Source: Basidiobolus meristosporus CBS 931.73 (taxonomy: Eukaryota; Basidiobolomycota; Basidiobolomycetes; Basidiobolales; Basidiobolaceae). From it: 64,000 nt of DNA. Shown here one piece after another: positions 35,586 to 47,406 of this stretch (position 1 is the stretch's first letter; the number at the start of each line of letters is the position of its first letter). Location: NCBI GenBank assembly GCA_002104905.1, contig MCFE01000298.1:37190-101189 (forward strand). The letters are read 5' to 3'. The notes under the pieces are model-generated. The model did no database searches. It was not told where the DNA came from and saw only the letters and a list, made by a program, of their open reading frames with translations. The position numbers and the translations under genes were made by a program.

Positions 35586-36899
35586 ATGATGTGTGATTCA
35601 TTTACGAAAAAACAGTCAACTCTAGTTGCTCCGCCCAACCTTTCAACCGAAAGTGAACGTTTCGAGCCCTTATCCACCGCGTACGCATCAACCAAGTATC
35701 TTGTGGATAGATCCTCCGGAAAGGACTCGGTATGTGTTTGATCGGAACCTAGTTCCATCAAAAAGCGTCCACCCGCTGTACAGCTCCGCGACAACGTTGC
35801 GTTGCATGTACAGTGCTGGTTGAACCATTTACAAAAGAAAGTTTAGGAAATATCATGAATGATTCCTAATATTTCTTTTTCTATTGCTTCTTTATTCGCC
35901 TCGTTAGAACCAGCTTTCTATCATCGACTTTGGTCTTCGCTTGTCTGACCTCGCCCCTGTCGTGTTTAAAACGATTCCCCAGAGAGAGCTGGCTGAGCGT
36001 GAAGTGTCTGTGTTTGGTATGGTGGGTTACCACCCTAACATCCTCCAGTTGGAGGAGATCCTGGTCGATAACCAGGGGAGAACCGTATTGGTCATGCCCC
36101 AGTTGAAGAAGATCGAAATGCTTAACAAGGATTTGTGCACCATTGCTCTGTTGGTTCGGGATTTGATGAAGGTAAGCGATTCCTCTGGACTTAGCTATAT
36201 TCTTGGCCAACGTAACTCATCGGTTCATCCCAGGCGCTGGCTCATCTTCATTCAAAAGGAATCGCCCATCTGGACATAAACCCCAACAACATCATGTGCG
36301 ATGAGGATGGCCACTTGGTATTGATCGATTTCGGCCTTTCAAAGAAATGCTGCAACTCGCCCATCGCTCCATGTGGTACACCAGGTAACGCAATTCTCCC
36401 GTCAAGCCAACCTCGCAACTTTGTTGTTTACCAAGCATTGGAATCATTAGGTTACATCGCCCCTGAGATCTACAGCGGTGAGGCACGTGGGACCAGTGTG
36501 GACATCTACAGTGCCGCAATCATATTCGGCTCCCTGTTGGAGCCGTATGTACCCGACTGCCTGCTCAACTACCTAGGATGTCGGTGCGAGATGGATGCTC
36601 AGTCTCTTGGCTCCATAATAGAGGCCCTGGACTCGTTTAGTGAGGAGTGTTGCCACAACATTCGCCCCAAAATCGTCTACGATGCCGTTCATCTACTCCG
36701 CAGTATGTTGAATCCTGACCCAAAGCAGCGTATAACGGCTGAGGAGGCACTCAAGCACCCTTTCCTGACGGCCACGCAACCCGAGTTCGCCGGTACTGAC
36801 ATCAACAGCTACACCTCTACCCTTCAAATGATCCGCTACCACCGATCCTTATCAGCTTCCCCTGCCAGCACTTACGAATACGATTACTATTTTGCGTAA
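35586..36899 (+). CDS. protein kinase with reduced N-lobe
   Basis: A Ser/Thr-type kinase fold. The clear exons are 35908-36171, 36234-36384 and 36451-36899. A first exon 35586-35729 joins in phase and gives 335 residues in total. Visible are the ATP-binding lysine (VVFKTI, about K69), a helix-C glutamate (LAEREVSVF), the catalytic loop HLDINPNN (D150, N155; Leu replaces the usual Arg of HRD), DFG at about 168, GTPGYIAPEIYSG, VDIYSAAIIFGSLL and a closing RITAEEALKHPF. A normal glycine-rich loop is not seen upstream of the lysine; either an exon is missed within the long 178-nt first intron or the loop is lost. The closest look is CAMK-like. The last third is secure, the N terminus is not. Confidence 0.8.
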
Positions 36900-37667
36900 G
36901 CGGCATTCCCAAAATCATCACTTAGTTTAATTGCTCCCCAATTTTGAGACGCATGCAGTGTGCGTGGCATAGCACATCCTGGTTTGTATTATACTTAATC
37001 TTAGATCCCCTCCCCCACAACATTCCTTCACTATGTACATACGCTTGAATGAATCAGCCTGAGAGAACTCATTTTCCATCTATGGAGATCCTGCTTTAGG
37101 AATCCCATTTTCGTTATATCCACATGGACTATTTGCATGAGAAGAGGGCTTGGAGCTTGCGTGCAACCCAAGCCCGACGTGCACAGCGGGGATCGGGAAA
37201 CATCCTCGGGGTAGTGTCGACTGACAGTTGAACTGTGTTGAGTGAGGCGTCGGGGTATGGTTCTGTAGTTTGAGTCAGGGCCTAGTTAGTTACTGTTCTG
37301 TTACGCTTCTGTGGAGCATAAATTGCCGGCCTTCACTCTAGTGATCAAAAAGAGAGTGACCACTAAAGCTCATATCGTGCGGACGAAGTGATGATAGGTC
37401 AAGACTAACCTATATTTGAAAGCAGGCTCATTGGGCCAGGTGTTGCAACCATTAGGCGTCCGGTCGTTTCTATTGACTATGGCCGGGCTACATTAACACC
37501 AGCATCCTCTGCGGAGAACCAGCGAGGCCATTTCTGCGTGGACCTAAGACGATTGTCGCGCCACATGTGACGCAAGGAGACATTGGGCTTGCGAAGAAAT
37601 ATAGACACTTTATTATGATGATTAGATACAGCCTTGAATTCGTACGTGATCAGATGGGTGCACTGAG
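36900..37667. other. intergenic between convergent genes
   Basis: No gene recognised. It separates the 3' ends of the kinase and uridine phosphorylase genes. Confidence 0.4.
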
Positions 37668-38582
37668 TTAATGAAGCTTTTCCCACACACTGCCATGCTC
37701 GTCATGCACCGTCTCATCAGGAGTCCACTTGATGAGTGCTTCGAACACCGCACGTCCTGCCTTCTCCTCTAGTTCCGGAACGATGGAGTGGTCAATGAAT
37801 TGGTTGGTCACCCGGTCAGCGAACACCATCATGGAGGCACCGCAATGAATGCTCTGCTGATGCTTCTTCTCTACTAGTGGGGCAGCAGTTGTGCAATGGG
37901 CAAGATGGTAGAGCATGAATGTTTCCATCTCAAGAGAAACGGCGGATGGAAGTTCCTTGTGAATCACCTCAAACAGATCCTGGTTGTCATCCTTGAAATT
38001 GTCATCCATTCGGCCCTGGGAGGAGTAGAATGAGTCGGCAGTGATGTTGACTCCATTGTGGACCTTATCGTTTCCGAACACCTGGCTCAATTCCTCGGTC
38101 ACTATCTTGGATAGGGTGGGATCGGCAGGGAATTCCATGGTGATGTCGTAGGGCTTCTGCCCCTTGGCGCCTGGGGCAAAGTAGTTATAATTACGGGTAA
38201 GAGCGACGGCGCTTGTTGGGACCATAAACTCCCCAGGCTTAGCACCATTCAATGACCCACAGGAGCCGAGGCGAATGATGCACAGTGGGCCGTCCACAAC
38301 CGCACGAACCTCACGAACAAAGAAATCCATCATCGGGATTCCCATACCGATGGCAATAATACTCACGGGGACGCCCTTGTAGCGGCCGGTAGCGGTGTAG
38401 AAACCTCTGTGGGAGTTCAACTCGAACACAGGGGGAGTGCTGTCCAGAAACTTGGCAAGTCTCTTGGCACGGGCTGGGTCACCGACAGTGATAATACGGT
38501 TGGCAGCCTCACCACGTTTCAACTCCACATGGTAGGTGCGGCCATCAGCGGAGGTAGGGAAGTTAGCGTTAGCGAAGACCAT
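37668..38582 (-). CDS. uridine phosphorylase (NP-I family)
   Basis: Cleaves uridine with phosphate to uracil and ribose-1-phosphate in pyrimidine salvage. A single exon of 304 residues; the first in-frame ATG (MVFANANFPT) is taken as the start. Family motifs include TVGDPARAKRLAKFLDS (phosphate binding), GVPVSIIAIGMGIPMMDFFVRE, CIIRLGSCGSLN, DSFYSSQGRMDDNF and SLEMETFMLYHLA, the last carrying the ribose-binding Glu-Met-Glu. The C-terminal half includes ASMMVFADRVTNQFID. Close resemblance to eukaryotic uridine phosphorylases is likely, but a distinction from purine nucleoside phosphorylases of the same fold rests on motifs alone. It is encoded convergently with the kinase and in the same direction as the secreted-protein gene. 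Confidence 0.92.
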   Translation of the reverse strand: MVFANANFPTSADGRTYHVELKRGEAANRIITVGDPARAKRLAKFLDSTPPVFELNSHRGFYTATGRYKGVPVSIIAIGMGIPMMDFFVREVRAVVDGPLCIIRLGSCGSLNGAKPGEFMVPTSAVALTRNYNYFAPGAKGQKPYDITMEFPADPTLSKIVTEELSQVFGNDKVHNGVNITADSFYSSQGRMDDNFKDDNQDLFEVIHKELPSAVSLEMETFMLYHLAHCTTAAPLVEKKHQQSIHCGASMMVFADRVTNQFIDHSIVPELEEKAGRAVFEALIKWTPDETVHDEHGSVWEKLH

Positions 38583-40151
38583 AGCGAGATAAAGACCCAA
38601 CGGAAGCGCGGATGATAAAATGAACTGATGGAAAACCGGATGACGACGGGGAGTATTTTATACCACTGAACAAGGATCTGCCTATTTCCTTATACAACCA
38701 ACAGATCCACAACAAACTACTAAATCCACGCCACCTTCTTCTGGCCATTTGTTGGCCATCCGCAATCATCTGTCTCGACGCTTGGATTTGAGCCTCAGTC
38801 GTCACTGCACCGGGTCTCCTTTCGATTGGGATAGCCTCTACCTGGCAGCCAGACGGGCCAATACTTGATCTGTGGCCTTCAGACGAGCCAGAAGCCCACT
38901 GGGCCATTTGCTCTCTGACCCTGGTTAGGGCCTCCATTCAGTGGTGCGTCTAGGACGGGGCATTGCTTTCTTGTATCCGCAAGTGGAGCGTGTTCGAGGG
39001 ATACGCACGGGGAAAGCCCGTAAGAAGTTCACCAGATGTGCGCGTTCGTATTTGCGAGGCCGCATGAGTCCAATGCAACGGTTAGGGCCAGATTGCGAGG
39101 GGTTCACAAGTTCCCAATGGGATTCGCAGCGTTGAGCGAACCTGGATTTCCTATTTGAGAGAATGTGCGTCGAGATTTGTCGGTGGATCGGGCCAATCAA
39201 CAGCCCCCATAGGGCCTCTCAAACCAACCGATCGAATTCGGCAATGTCCAAGGCTGGCCAAACTCCGATTTCGTGTTGCCAAATAAATCTTTCCCTGGGT
39301 ACATGACACTGTGGAGCTCAGCCATATTCTGGTAAGAAATTTCGAACATTCTACGCAGAAGACATCCAATTCCACATCGTCAAACCTGGAGTAATTCAGG
39401 TCCAAAAGGCTCGGTCCGCTAATGGTGAGCGTGTTCTATCCACCAGCTAGTCTTGGCGCGGCGGCGAGAGGGGGCCGCTGCCAACCCCTGAGCCACTAAA
39501 TGTGATTAATTCATCGAGGAAACCAGCACGATTCCAGCCTCAGAGAGATCTGCCAATGAGCACTTTTGTGGAATAATGGCCACGAAGAAGCGATGCACAC
39601 CCAGCAAATCCGACGACTCTTGGAGGTTAAGCTTATCCCATTACTCTACCGTACCAAGTATCATCGAAATCCCAATAGCAATTTCGTGAAATTTACTGCC
39701 ATTTTTAGCTTGACTAGTCGGGCAGTTGGCGCAAAGACATTCAGCCTAGATCTAAGCTACCCGGCAAAGGGCATGTTTGGTGCAATCTGTTGTATTGCTA
39801 GGCGGATCGTGGCATCGGCGCATGTAAGGGTCAAGCATCTGGTGCCTGTAAAACCAGTTAATCAAAACATTGAGAGGTGCCAGGTGTGTTGTTGGCCCAT
39901 AAAATCGGAATACTACATGTATGCATTTGTTAGAACAGAGCAATCAACTAGAAGGCTGGTGAGGCTGCAAGGCCTGTGTTGAATACTCGGACAAGTGAAA
40001 TATAGTGGTTTATTGCGGTCTGATTGTGCAAGCTGTGTTATGAAAGGGAGATTGGCAAGCAGTGTGGCAAAAGCAGTGCCAACAAACATGATTCCGATTT
40101 ATGGATGAGGAATGAAAACTGTGGGTCAGATGAGCTGCTTTGCTACTAAGT
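38583..40151. other. 1.6-kb intergenic stretch
   Basis: No gene I can support. It carries the uridine phosphorylase promoter; an AT-rich TATTTTATACC element lies at about 38652-38662. Confidence 0.4.
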
Positions 40152-40754
40152 CTAGTAGCCGCAACGTTGCTTGACTTGCTGGACATCGGTTACATTGGAG
40201 AATAGGTCGGTGTAGTTTCCTGCATATTGATCATACACCTTGACCCAGTTCTGAACACATTCAGTGCACAACTTATCATTGGGCACATCTGCAAGATCAA
40301 CGTCCTTGTTATGCTGAAGATCTTTTCCTTCCACCAAAAGGCAGTATTGTTGCTGCGAATCTTGCGTGCACCCAAGTGCTATCAGTGGCTCGTAATTCTG
40401 GAGCAAATACTCAACTGCCTGAATGGCGCTTTGCGACAAATCCTTAAGGCATTCAGTTTGGATTTTGCTGGCCAGCCCGTCAGTCACGGACTTGTCACAA
40501 CGTGGGGCTTTACACATAGTGGTGAGAAGTGGAGAATATTGGTTTGCATTACTTGCATCGTAGTTGGTCCAATCGATGGAAGTTGCTTGCGACCAGATTT
40601 GGCTGAGCGGTAAACATGGTTCGTTATCTATTGCGATGGAAAGCAAGGTTTGCTTGCAAGTAGCTGACAGCTCGCCAAGCACATTATCCACTGGCGCCGC
40701 TTCGGTAACAAGGAGTGCTGAGGCAATCACTGCAGATAAAAGAGAGAATTTCAT
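40152..40754 (-). CDS. secreted cysteine-containing protein
   Basis: A single exon of 200 residues. The N terminus MKFSLLSAVIASALLVTEAAP is a typical signal peptide, with cleavage probably after about residue 19. The mature part has ten cysteines (five possible disulfides), two Asn-X-Thr glycosylation sites near the C terminus (GNYTDLF and SNVTDV), and ends in RCGY. Such small Cys-rich secreted proteins of unknown function are common in fungi; no catalytic motif is visible. A TATA box is seen upstream (see 40816-40823). Its position at the edge of the gene island, next to transposon-rich DNA, resembles that of secreted effector-like genes, but a role in host interaction is not shown. Confidence 0.85.
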   Translation of the reverse strand: MKFSLLSAVIASALLVTEAAPVDNVLGELSATCKQTLLSIAIDNEPCLPLSQIWSQATSIDWTNYDASNANQYSPLLTTMCKAPRCDKSVTDGLASKIQTECLKDLSQSAIQAVEYLLQNYEPLIALGCTQDSQQQYCLLVEGKDLQHNKDVDLADVPNDKLCTECVQNWVKVYDQYAGNYTDLFSNVTDVQQVKQRCGY

Positions 40755-40815
40755 TTCAATGGTGTTGATGATAGACTGGTGGGATCCTATTTCATTCTTT
40801 TGAGGGATTCCTGCG

Positions 40816-40823
40816 CTTTATAG
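40816..40823 (-). promoter_or_regulatory. TATA box of the secreted-protein gene
   Basis: The minus strand reads CTATAAAG about 62 bases upstream of the ATG. Confidence 0.55.
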
Positions 40824-42638
40824 TTCTCGGACCCATTGACAATTGGTGCCTACGTGGATGGGCTGAGTAAGGGTAGGTGGGAGTTTGTATACAAGATAAC
40901 ACTGGTGCCAAGAAATAGGCTTGGTCGTGGTCTAAAAATGGTTGATTTCGTTACCGCTTGAAATGCTAGCAATACAAGCCTGATCATGATTTGGCAGACT
41001 TGTCAAATCTCATATTTTGCATCACAAGTAGCGTTCATTTCCAGGTGCGCTCCAAATACTATGCTGATATATCCATGGTAACACGGTCAGAGGTAATGGC
41101 TTACTAAGGCTTGATTCTTCATTAGAGCCTAGTGGTTTTTACTAGTGACCCATGGCTTACCGAGAGACCAACTCATCCAACTTTATCAATAGCAATGTAG
41201 TTGGAGCAGGCTTTCTTTAGCTTGATTTGTGGGTGAGGATTCAGCGGGCTTTTCCATTTCGAGGTTACACCGGTATGAATTTGAAGTCAACAAAGGTCTT
41301 CTGGAAACAAGTCATATCAGTCATGATTGTTGCATCATGAAATCGTTGTAATCGCACCATTTAACTAATGTAGCAATTCCACCCTCGAGTTCACAAAACA
41401 CAGTAATGATCGCCCACCATCGATGCGTAGATGTCTCTCAGCAGACTACTAATCAAATGCTACCTGATGGTGTGAAGCGTGGGTTGAATGTGTGCCAAGT
41501 TGGGGGCTCTTCCTTCTAATCAGTGTAAACACGACTACATCACGGTATAATAACAAATGGATTACATAGATTTTCATTTACTATTGAAATATGTAAAACT
41601 GGTAACAAAGTTGAATGCTTACTAACAGATTCTGAGCAATTCAAAATAATTACATCAACTTGACCGCTTAGATACTGCTCTACGAGCTTGACAATTTCCC
41701 AGAGTTTGATAGGAATCCTCAGAATTGTCCTAAGATCCCAAACTTGGCACACCTGCTCTGAGACATTTTTAAACATATTCAACGTGTTTTTTCTCTTTGC
41801 AGCGCTCTATCAAGTATTCCAATACTCTACCACAATAGATAAAACAGCAATTGATCACACTAACGAGTGATTTCAATCACCAAGTCTTATTTAATATTGA
41901 GGCAATGATTGACCAGCATCAATGCTTTCTGTAGCCCGTCAAGTGACGTAACATTCTCATTTCTGGTTGAATGCTGATTACATACGTTGGAGTGCGATGA
42001 TTATTATTGCTAAACTATGAATTGTTTACTTCAGATTTATTTCGCAAGATATTAGCTAATTCTTAGAATCGGTGAGGACTTGGAAGAAAACTCCTCTAAA
42101 AGCCCTCAAACTTTGCACAAAACTTCCCGACCTTTCTTAAAACATTCTTATCATTAGTGTCACGAAGTACCCCTGAAAGCATGAATATATTATCTGAGCT
42201 CAGCAAAACCCCAAGCGAATATCATTCCACTCCTAGTACTCCAAATAACTTCTAAAACTCCATAGAACCTTGCAACAGCCCAAAAATTGGCAATGAATGC
42301 GTAATGAAGCTAGAAGTAACTGAGCAATATCATAGAAAAAAAATCTAAGCTGAAAACATATCCCCAAACCCAAGTTGGGTTATGATTACTTAGGTTTGCA
42401 AAAAGAAGCAAGTGCAGGACAAAACACCCTTGAATCGATTCAATTACGTAAGGTTGGTGTTGCTGATTAGTACACTGAGATGATGACAGATTAGCTTAGC
42501 GTGTATATCAGATATTCTGTTACTGCTGACTAAGACTCTTATATGCAGAGGGAGTTAAAGGTTTCCTGGTATACCAAATATGCTGAGAGCTTCGAGCATA
42601 TTGAAAGTAATCTGGTAAACTAGTTATGATATGGTTTT
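40824..42638. other. AT-rich intergenic with possible LTR relics
   Basis: No gene. Stretches near 41700-41840 and 42090-42150 (CCCAAACTTGGCACAC and CTCAAACTTTGCACA) resemble the middle of the copia LTR in plus orientation, but too weakly for boundaries. Confidence 0.35.
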
Positions 42639-43119
42639 TGTTGTATGAGCTTGAAGACACTGGAAATGGTTGGGAGATCAAGTTGATTATGTGGTCTCCC
42701 TAAATGATTTATTGAGTGTAAAAGTGGTATTTATACTTCTACATACTCATGGCATAGCAAACATGAAGAATATGTTTAGAAAGATCCCAAGGGCATGTGT
42801 GCAGAGTGTGGGGTGGCATGGATAACTTTGAGATTTCTCATATTATTGGTACATATTCCTTTGACCTTTCTCAACATACTCCATGGGTATAGGTTTCCAT
42901 TACCATGCAAAAGTACTAATACTACTATGACACTCAATACCACTTTGGTAAAACCTGTTAATTATTTGTATTTACACCTACATATTTACCTAACTCAGAT
43001 GCCTAAGTCATTGCCTAAAAAGCTTGGAGAATTCTGCCTAAATTCCTTCTGGGATTTCCTTTAATTTATTGTGAATAAGTTAGGTGAATATTCAGGTGGA
43101 ATTACAAATTTTTACAACA
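42639..43119 (-). repeat. variant copia LTR
   Basis: Starts TGTTGTATG and ends TTACAACA. The first 200 and last 50 bases match the family, but the middle (about 42845-43070) is unrelated sequence, making it 481 bases. It is followed by the polypurine complement CTCTCACTC. Confidence 0.65.
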
Positions 43120-44220
43120 CTCTCACTCAATTAAATGAGCACTTTGACAAGTCCTAATTTTGACCTTAGATATTCAAATTTGTCACTAGCTAATAGCTTT
43201 GTAAATATGTCAGTAATCATTTCATCAGTAAAACAATAAACTAAGTTAACCAAGTAATTCTCTATAGCTTCACATATGACATGATGTATGATATCTATGT
43301 ACTTAGCTCTAGCATAAAAAGTCAGATTCCTACCTAATTGTATACATCCATAATTATCTTGAAATAAAGTAATAGGCATTTTTTGACATAAGCCTAAATC
43401 TTTAAGAGCTTCCCTAGCCACATTACATCTTTTGTAGCTTCACAGGATGCCATATACTCTGCCTCTGTGGCAGAAAGTTTTGTGGTTGATTGCTTTCTTG
43501 AATTGCATGAAATTGCTCCTTTGCAGCAGGGAAAGGTATATCCTGTGATGGATCTTCTGTCTTGACATTTTGTCCCCAATCTGCATCAGAGTATCCCACA
43601 AGATCTTGTTCTGAATTCTTATAGGTGAACCTTAAGCAGATGTCAGCAGTTCCTTTTAGGTATCTAAAAATCTACCTAACTACAACAATATGATTGGATC
43701 TATAGTTCTGATTTTGCTGACTGACAGCTCCTACTGCATATGAGATATCTGGACATGTTCTCAGCAAATCATACATAAGACTGCTGACCATAGATTGATG
43801 AGGAAAGTCAGGGCTTTCAGCTGGCACTAAGCTCTCTTGATTTGGTTGAGTTTTGACCAAGTTAAGTTTGTCTGCGTTTGGGAAGCTGCCAGCTTACAGT
43901 CTTCCATTTTGTACTTTTTTAGTATATCTTGAATATACTTGCATTGGCTTAGGGTGATAGCTGTTTTACGCCCACAGATTCTGTCTCATCCACCAGTAGG
44001 GTAATTCTGTTGAATAGATTTTTCATCTCTTCTCCTGGCAGCATCTTTGTAGTAAAGAGTTTTCATCTAAGATACACTTTCTTGAGAGCTGAACATGACT
44101 GGTATGTGTCTTCTAAAGCCTTCCAGGTATTCCTTGCGGTTTTTGCTCTTGAGCATTGAATTAGAAGTTTGTATTTGACATTAAGGCAAATGCAGTTATA
44201 GACACTTTGTTCTTTCTGTT
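43120..44220 (-). pseudogene. copia pol end joined to gag piece (internal deletion)
   Basis: 43131-43960 encodes RNase H and the RT C terminus on the minus strand (ALKDLGLCQKMPITLFQDN, STTKLSATEAEYMAS, LVKTQPNQESLVP). At about 43962 the sequence jumps without a gap to Gag (43965-44220, homologous to the NLINRITLL...ALEDTYQ region). Roughly 3 kb of protease, integrase and RT are therefore missing. Stops are frequent. Confidence 0.75.
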
Positions 44221-44445
44221 GTAAAATTCTGTAATTCCATCAAAATGCTCACCTAACTTGGTCACTTAGATCAATACCTTTAAATCCAAGAGAATACTGA
44301 CCAAGTTCCTTGTTGGGATTTACTTGAAATATATTCACCAAAATACCAGGTACCCAGAACATGCAAATTCTAAAAGTTGTCCAAACAGCCCCAAACTTTG
44401 CACACATGTTTTTGGGACCTTTCTTGACCTATTCTATATGCTTGT
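44219..44445 (+). repeat. truncated copia LTR, plus orientation
   Basis: Starts TGTTGTAAAAT and follows the family to about CCTATTCTATATGCTTG, then a complete LTR starts. It marks a head-to-head junction with the minus-strand piece on its left. Confidence 0.65.
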
Positions 44446-46395
44446 TGTTGTAAAAGTCTGTAATTCCACCTAAATATTTACCTAACTTAGTCACTTAGAT
44501 CATTACCTTCAAATCCTAGAGAATCCTGACCAAATTCCTTGTTGGGATTTACTTAGCATATTTTCACCAAAATACCAGGTACCCAGAACATGCAAATTCT
44601 AAAAGTTGTCTAAACAGCCCTAACTTTGCACACATGTTCCTGGGACCTTCTTTAATCTACTCTATGTGTTTGTAACTTGGAGACCATGTAAAAGTATATA
44701 TACTACTTTTACATACAATAAGTCATTAAGTAAAAGCCACATAATCTACTGGTTCCCCCAATCACTTCCAATATTTAAAAGACTCTTACAACAGGTTATA
44801 GGCTTCAAGCTGTCACTCTCTGCAATGTCTACTACTGCTATTACTGGAATTTTTCCCTCTGCTGAAAAGTTTGGTGGATCTAACTAGCAAGTGTGGAAGG
44901 TGAAGATGAAGATGCTACTACAAGAAAGAGACCTTTGGGATATTGCCATGGGAGAAGAATGCCTTCCTAAAAATGTGGGAGAGGAAGCCTTAAAGTACCA
45001 GTAGAATGGACAAAGCGCATTCAACTGTATTTGCCCAAATGTTAAAGACAAATTGCTAACTCAATGCTCAAGAGCAAAAATGGCAAAGAATGCCTGGAAG
45101 GCATTAGAAGACACCCACCAGTCATGTTCAGCTGCTAAGAATATGTATCTGAGACAAAAATTCTTTACTACAAAGATGCAGCCAGAAGAAGAAATGAAAA
45201 ATCTAATTAACAGAATTACTCTGCTGGTAGATGAAATGGATTCTGTAGGTGTACCAGCTACTGATGAGGATGTGATAGTAACTATCCTAAATAGCCTGAC
45301 AGACAAGTTTCAGGGTCTTGTATCTGCCCTAGAGTCCAGAACTGAAGATTTGACCTTAAATTATGTATATGGAAGGCTCCTGGATGAAGAATTAAGAAAA
45401 TCAAGCACCGATAGCAAGGAAGAAGAAAATGACTTGATAAGCAATGATATCCAACAAAAGAGGTACCCAAGAACCTACAAATGCAACAGCAACCTGTTTT
45501 GCAACTACTGCAAAAGGAAAGGACCCACATCAGACTGGTATTGCAAAAAGAGAGATTATCAGCAAAAGAAGCCTGAATATGGATATGCTGCAACAACTGA
45601 AGACAGACTATTCATATCTGCACTAAATATGACCACAAACAAGGATTCTCAGACGTGGTATATTGACTTTGGAGCATCTCAACACTTTACACACCAAAAA
45701 GAACTTTTTACCCAATATCAAGAAATTCCAATCAAGAAGGTTTTCATGGGTGACAATAGAACACTTGATGCAGTGGGAGAAGGCACTATCCAAGTAAACC
45801 TTAGAAGCAGTGAAGGAAGCCATACACTGAACTTTAAAGAAGTATTGTATGTACCAGAAATAGACAAGAACCTGCTATTTGTAAGCAAGGCCACAGTCGA
45901 AGGACTCAGTTTCAGCTTTGACAATTCTGGATGCAGAATCACTGATCAAATGGTGTTCATATTGCTTTGGGTATCAGAGATCAGAATATGTACAAGTTGG
46001 CTTATATTGCATCATATCTGGAAGCCAATATAAGGAACTTAAGTGAGGGAATAGCAATGCTTTGGCACAGGAGCTTTGGGCACGTCAATTTTGATCATTT
46101 GCGCAAAATGATCAAAGATCAGTTAATTTCTGGAGTAAAAATTGATTCCCAAGCTAATTTAGGGCACTGTGAAGCCTGCATATAAGGGAAGCAAGCCAGA
46201 CAACCGTTTGAGAGCTTTGCGTTAATCAGAACTAAGAAAAAATTAGATCTACTTCATTCAGATCTGTGTGGACCTATGCAAAATTTATCCTTAGGTGGGA
46301 TGAAGTATTTAATCACTTTTATTGATGATTATACAAGATAAATATGGGTCTACTTCATGGAGAGAAATGAGGAAGCTCTGTCTAAGTTCAGGGAG
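44446..46395 (+). mobile_element. copia fragment E: 5' LTR, gag, protease, part of integrase
   Basis: LTR 44446-44793 (TGTTGTAA...TTACAACA) and primer-binding site 44794-44809, then Gag and the start of Pol on the plus strand. In-frame stops occur after GGSN (44885) and after ALKYQ (45001). The best open part is 45053-46033. The Gag knuckle has lost its His (CKRKGPTSDWYC), the protease site reads DFGAS instead of DSGAS, and the integrase zinc module is frameshifted near 45950 (HRSFGHVNFDHLRK continues at 46069). The copy ends at about 46395 within the integrase core. Confidence 0.8.
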
Positions 46396-47095
46396 TTCAA
46401 AAAGAATTTTTGTCTCAGACACATTTTCTTAGCAGCTGAACATGACTGGTAGGTGTCTTCTAATGGCTTCCAGGCACTCCTTTCAGCTTTTACTCTTGAA
46501 TATTGGGCATGCAGTTTGACTTTGACATTGGGGCAAATGTAGTAAGTGATAAATGGTTTTTTCTTCCATCACTTTTGTGGGAGTCCTCAGGGTATTGAAA
46601 ATGACTGGAGTCCAGCTAAACTATGAAAAATTTGCTAGATAACTCATTGCATGCAACAATACTATTTATACTTATGCATGGTGTTGGCAAAACATAGAGT
46701 ATGAATATGTCTACAAAGACCCCAAGAGATTGTATGCAAAGCTTGGGCTGTCTGTGTTGTGCAAGTTCTGGAGATAATCAAACTGATTGGTAGAGCAAAG
46801 AGATTAATTAGTTTTCATATCATGATTACTGAATGTGTAAGTAGATTCTATTATTACAAAATTCTGCTTGCACAAGCACCTAGAGTATGGTGAGAAAGGT
46901 ATCAAGAGCATGTGTGCAAAGCTTGGGGAAGTATGGACAGCTTTGAGATTTTCATATCTTGGAAACCCAATGTTTTGAGGGAAATATTTAAAGTATTTCC
47001 CAGCATGAAGTTTGGCCAAAATCCTCTAAGATTTGTGGACTTAATCCATGTGACCAAGTTAGGTGAATATTTAGGTGTAATAACAAACCTTACAC
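46396..47095 (-). repeat. inverted gag scrap and diverged LTR
   Basis: 46396-46540 is Gag sequence in minus orientation, directly abutting the plus-strand copy. 46755-47095 (starting TGTTGTGCAAG, with GCATGTGTGCAAAGCTTGGGG and GTTAGGTGAATATTTAGGTG) is a diverged minus-orientation LTR. Confidence 0.55.
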
Positions 47096-47406
47096 CTAAA
47101 GCAAACATCATCAGCTTCATTGATACTATTCACTCCACTGCTGTAGTTGAGGTGCTAAATACTTATTGGCAGTCTCATGATCTTGGTAATGGGAGAATAC
47201 AGGCATAAACTTCCTGACCAACCTGCTTTCAATATAAACATGAAATGTTCCAGAGCTTGATCCAGAAAAGGCACCCATGCTATTGTTACCTATAGATTTA
47301 TTTAAATACATCATTCCATGGCAAGGAAAAGGAAGGTGATTCTAGAGAATCAGAAGAGATATATATTCTAGAGAAGGGATAGCCACTCAACAAAATAGGT
47401 GCCGCA
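47096..47406. other. short intergenic, nothing recognised
   Basis: About 310 bases between the diverged LTR and the stop codon of the esterase gene. Confidence 0.35.
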
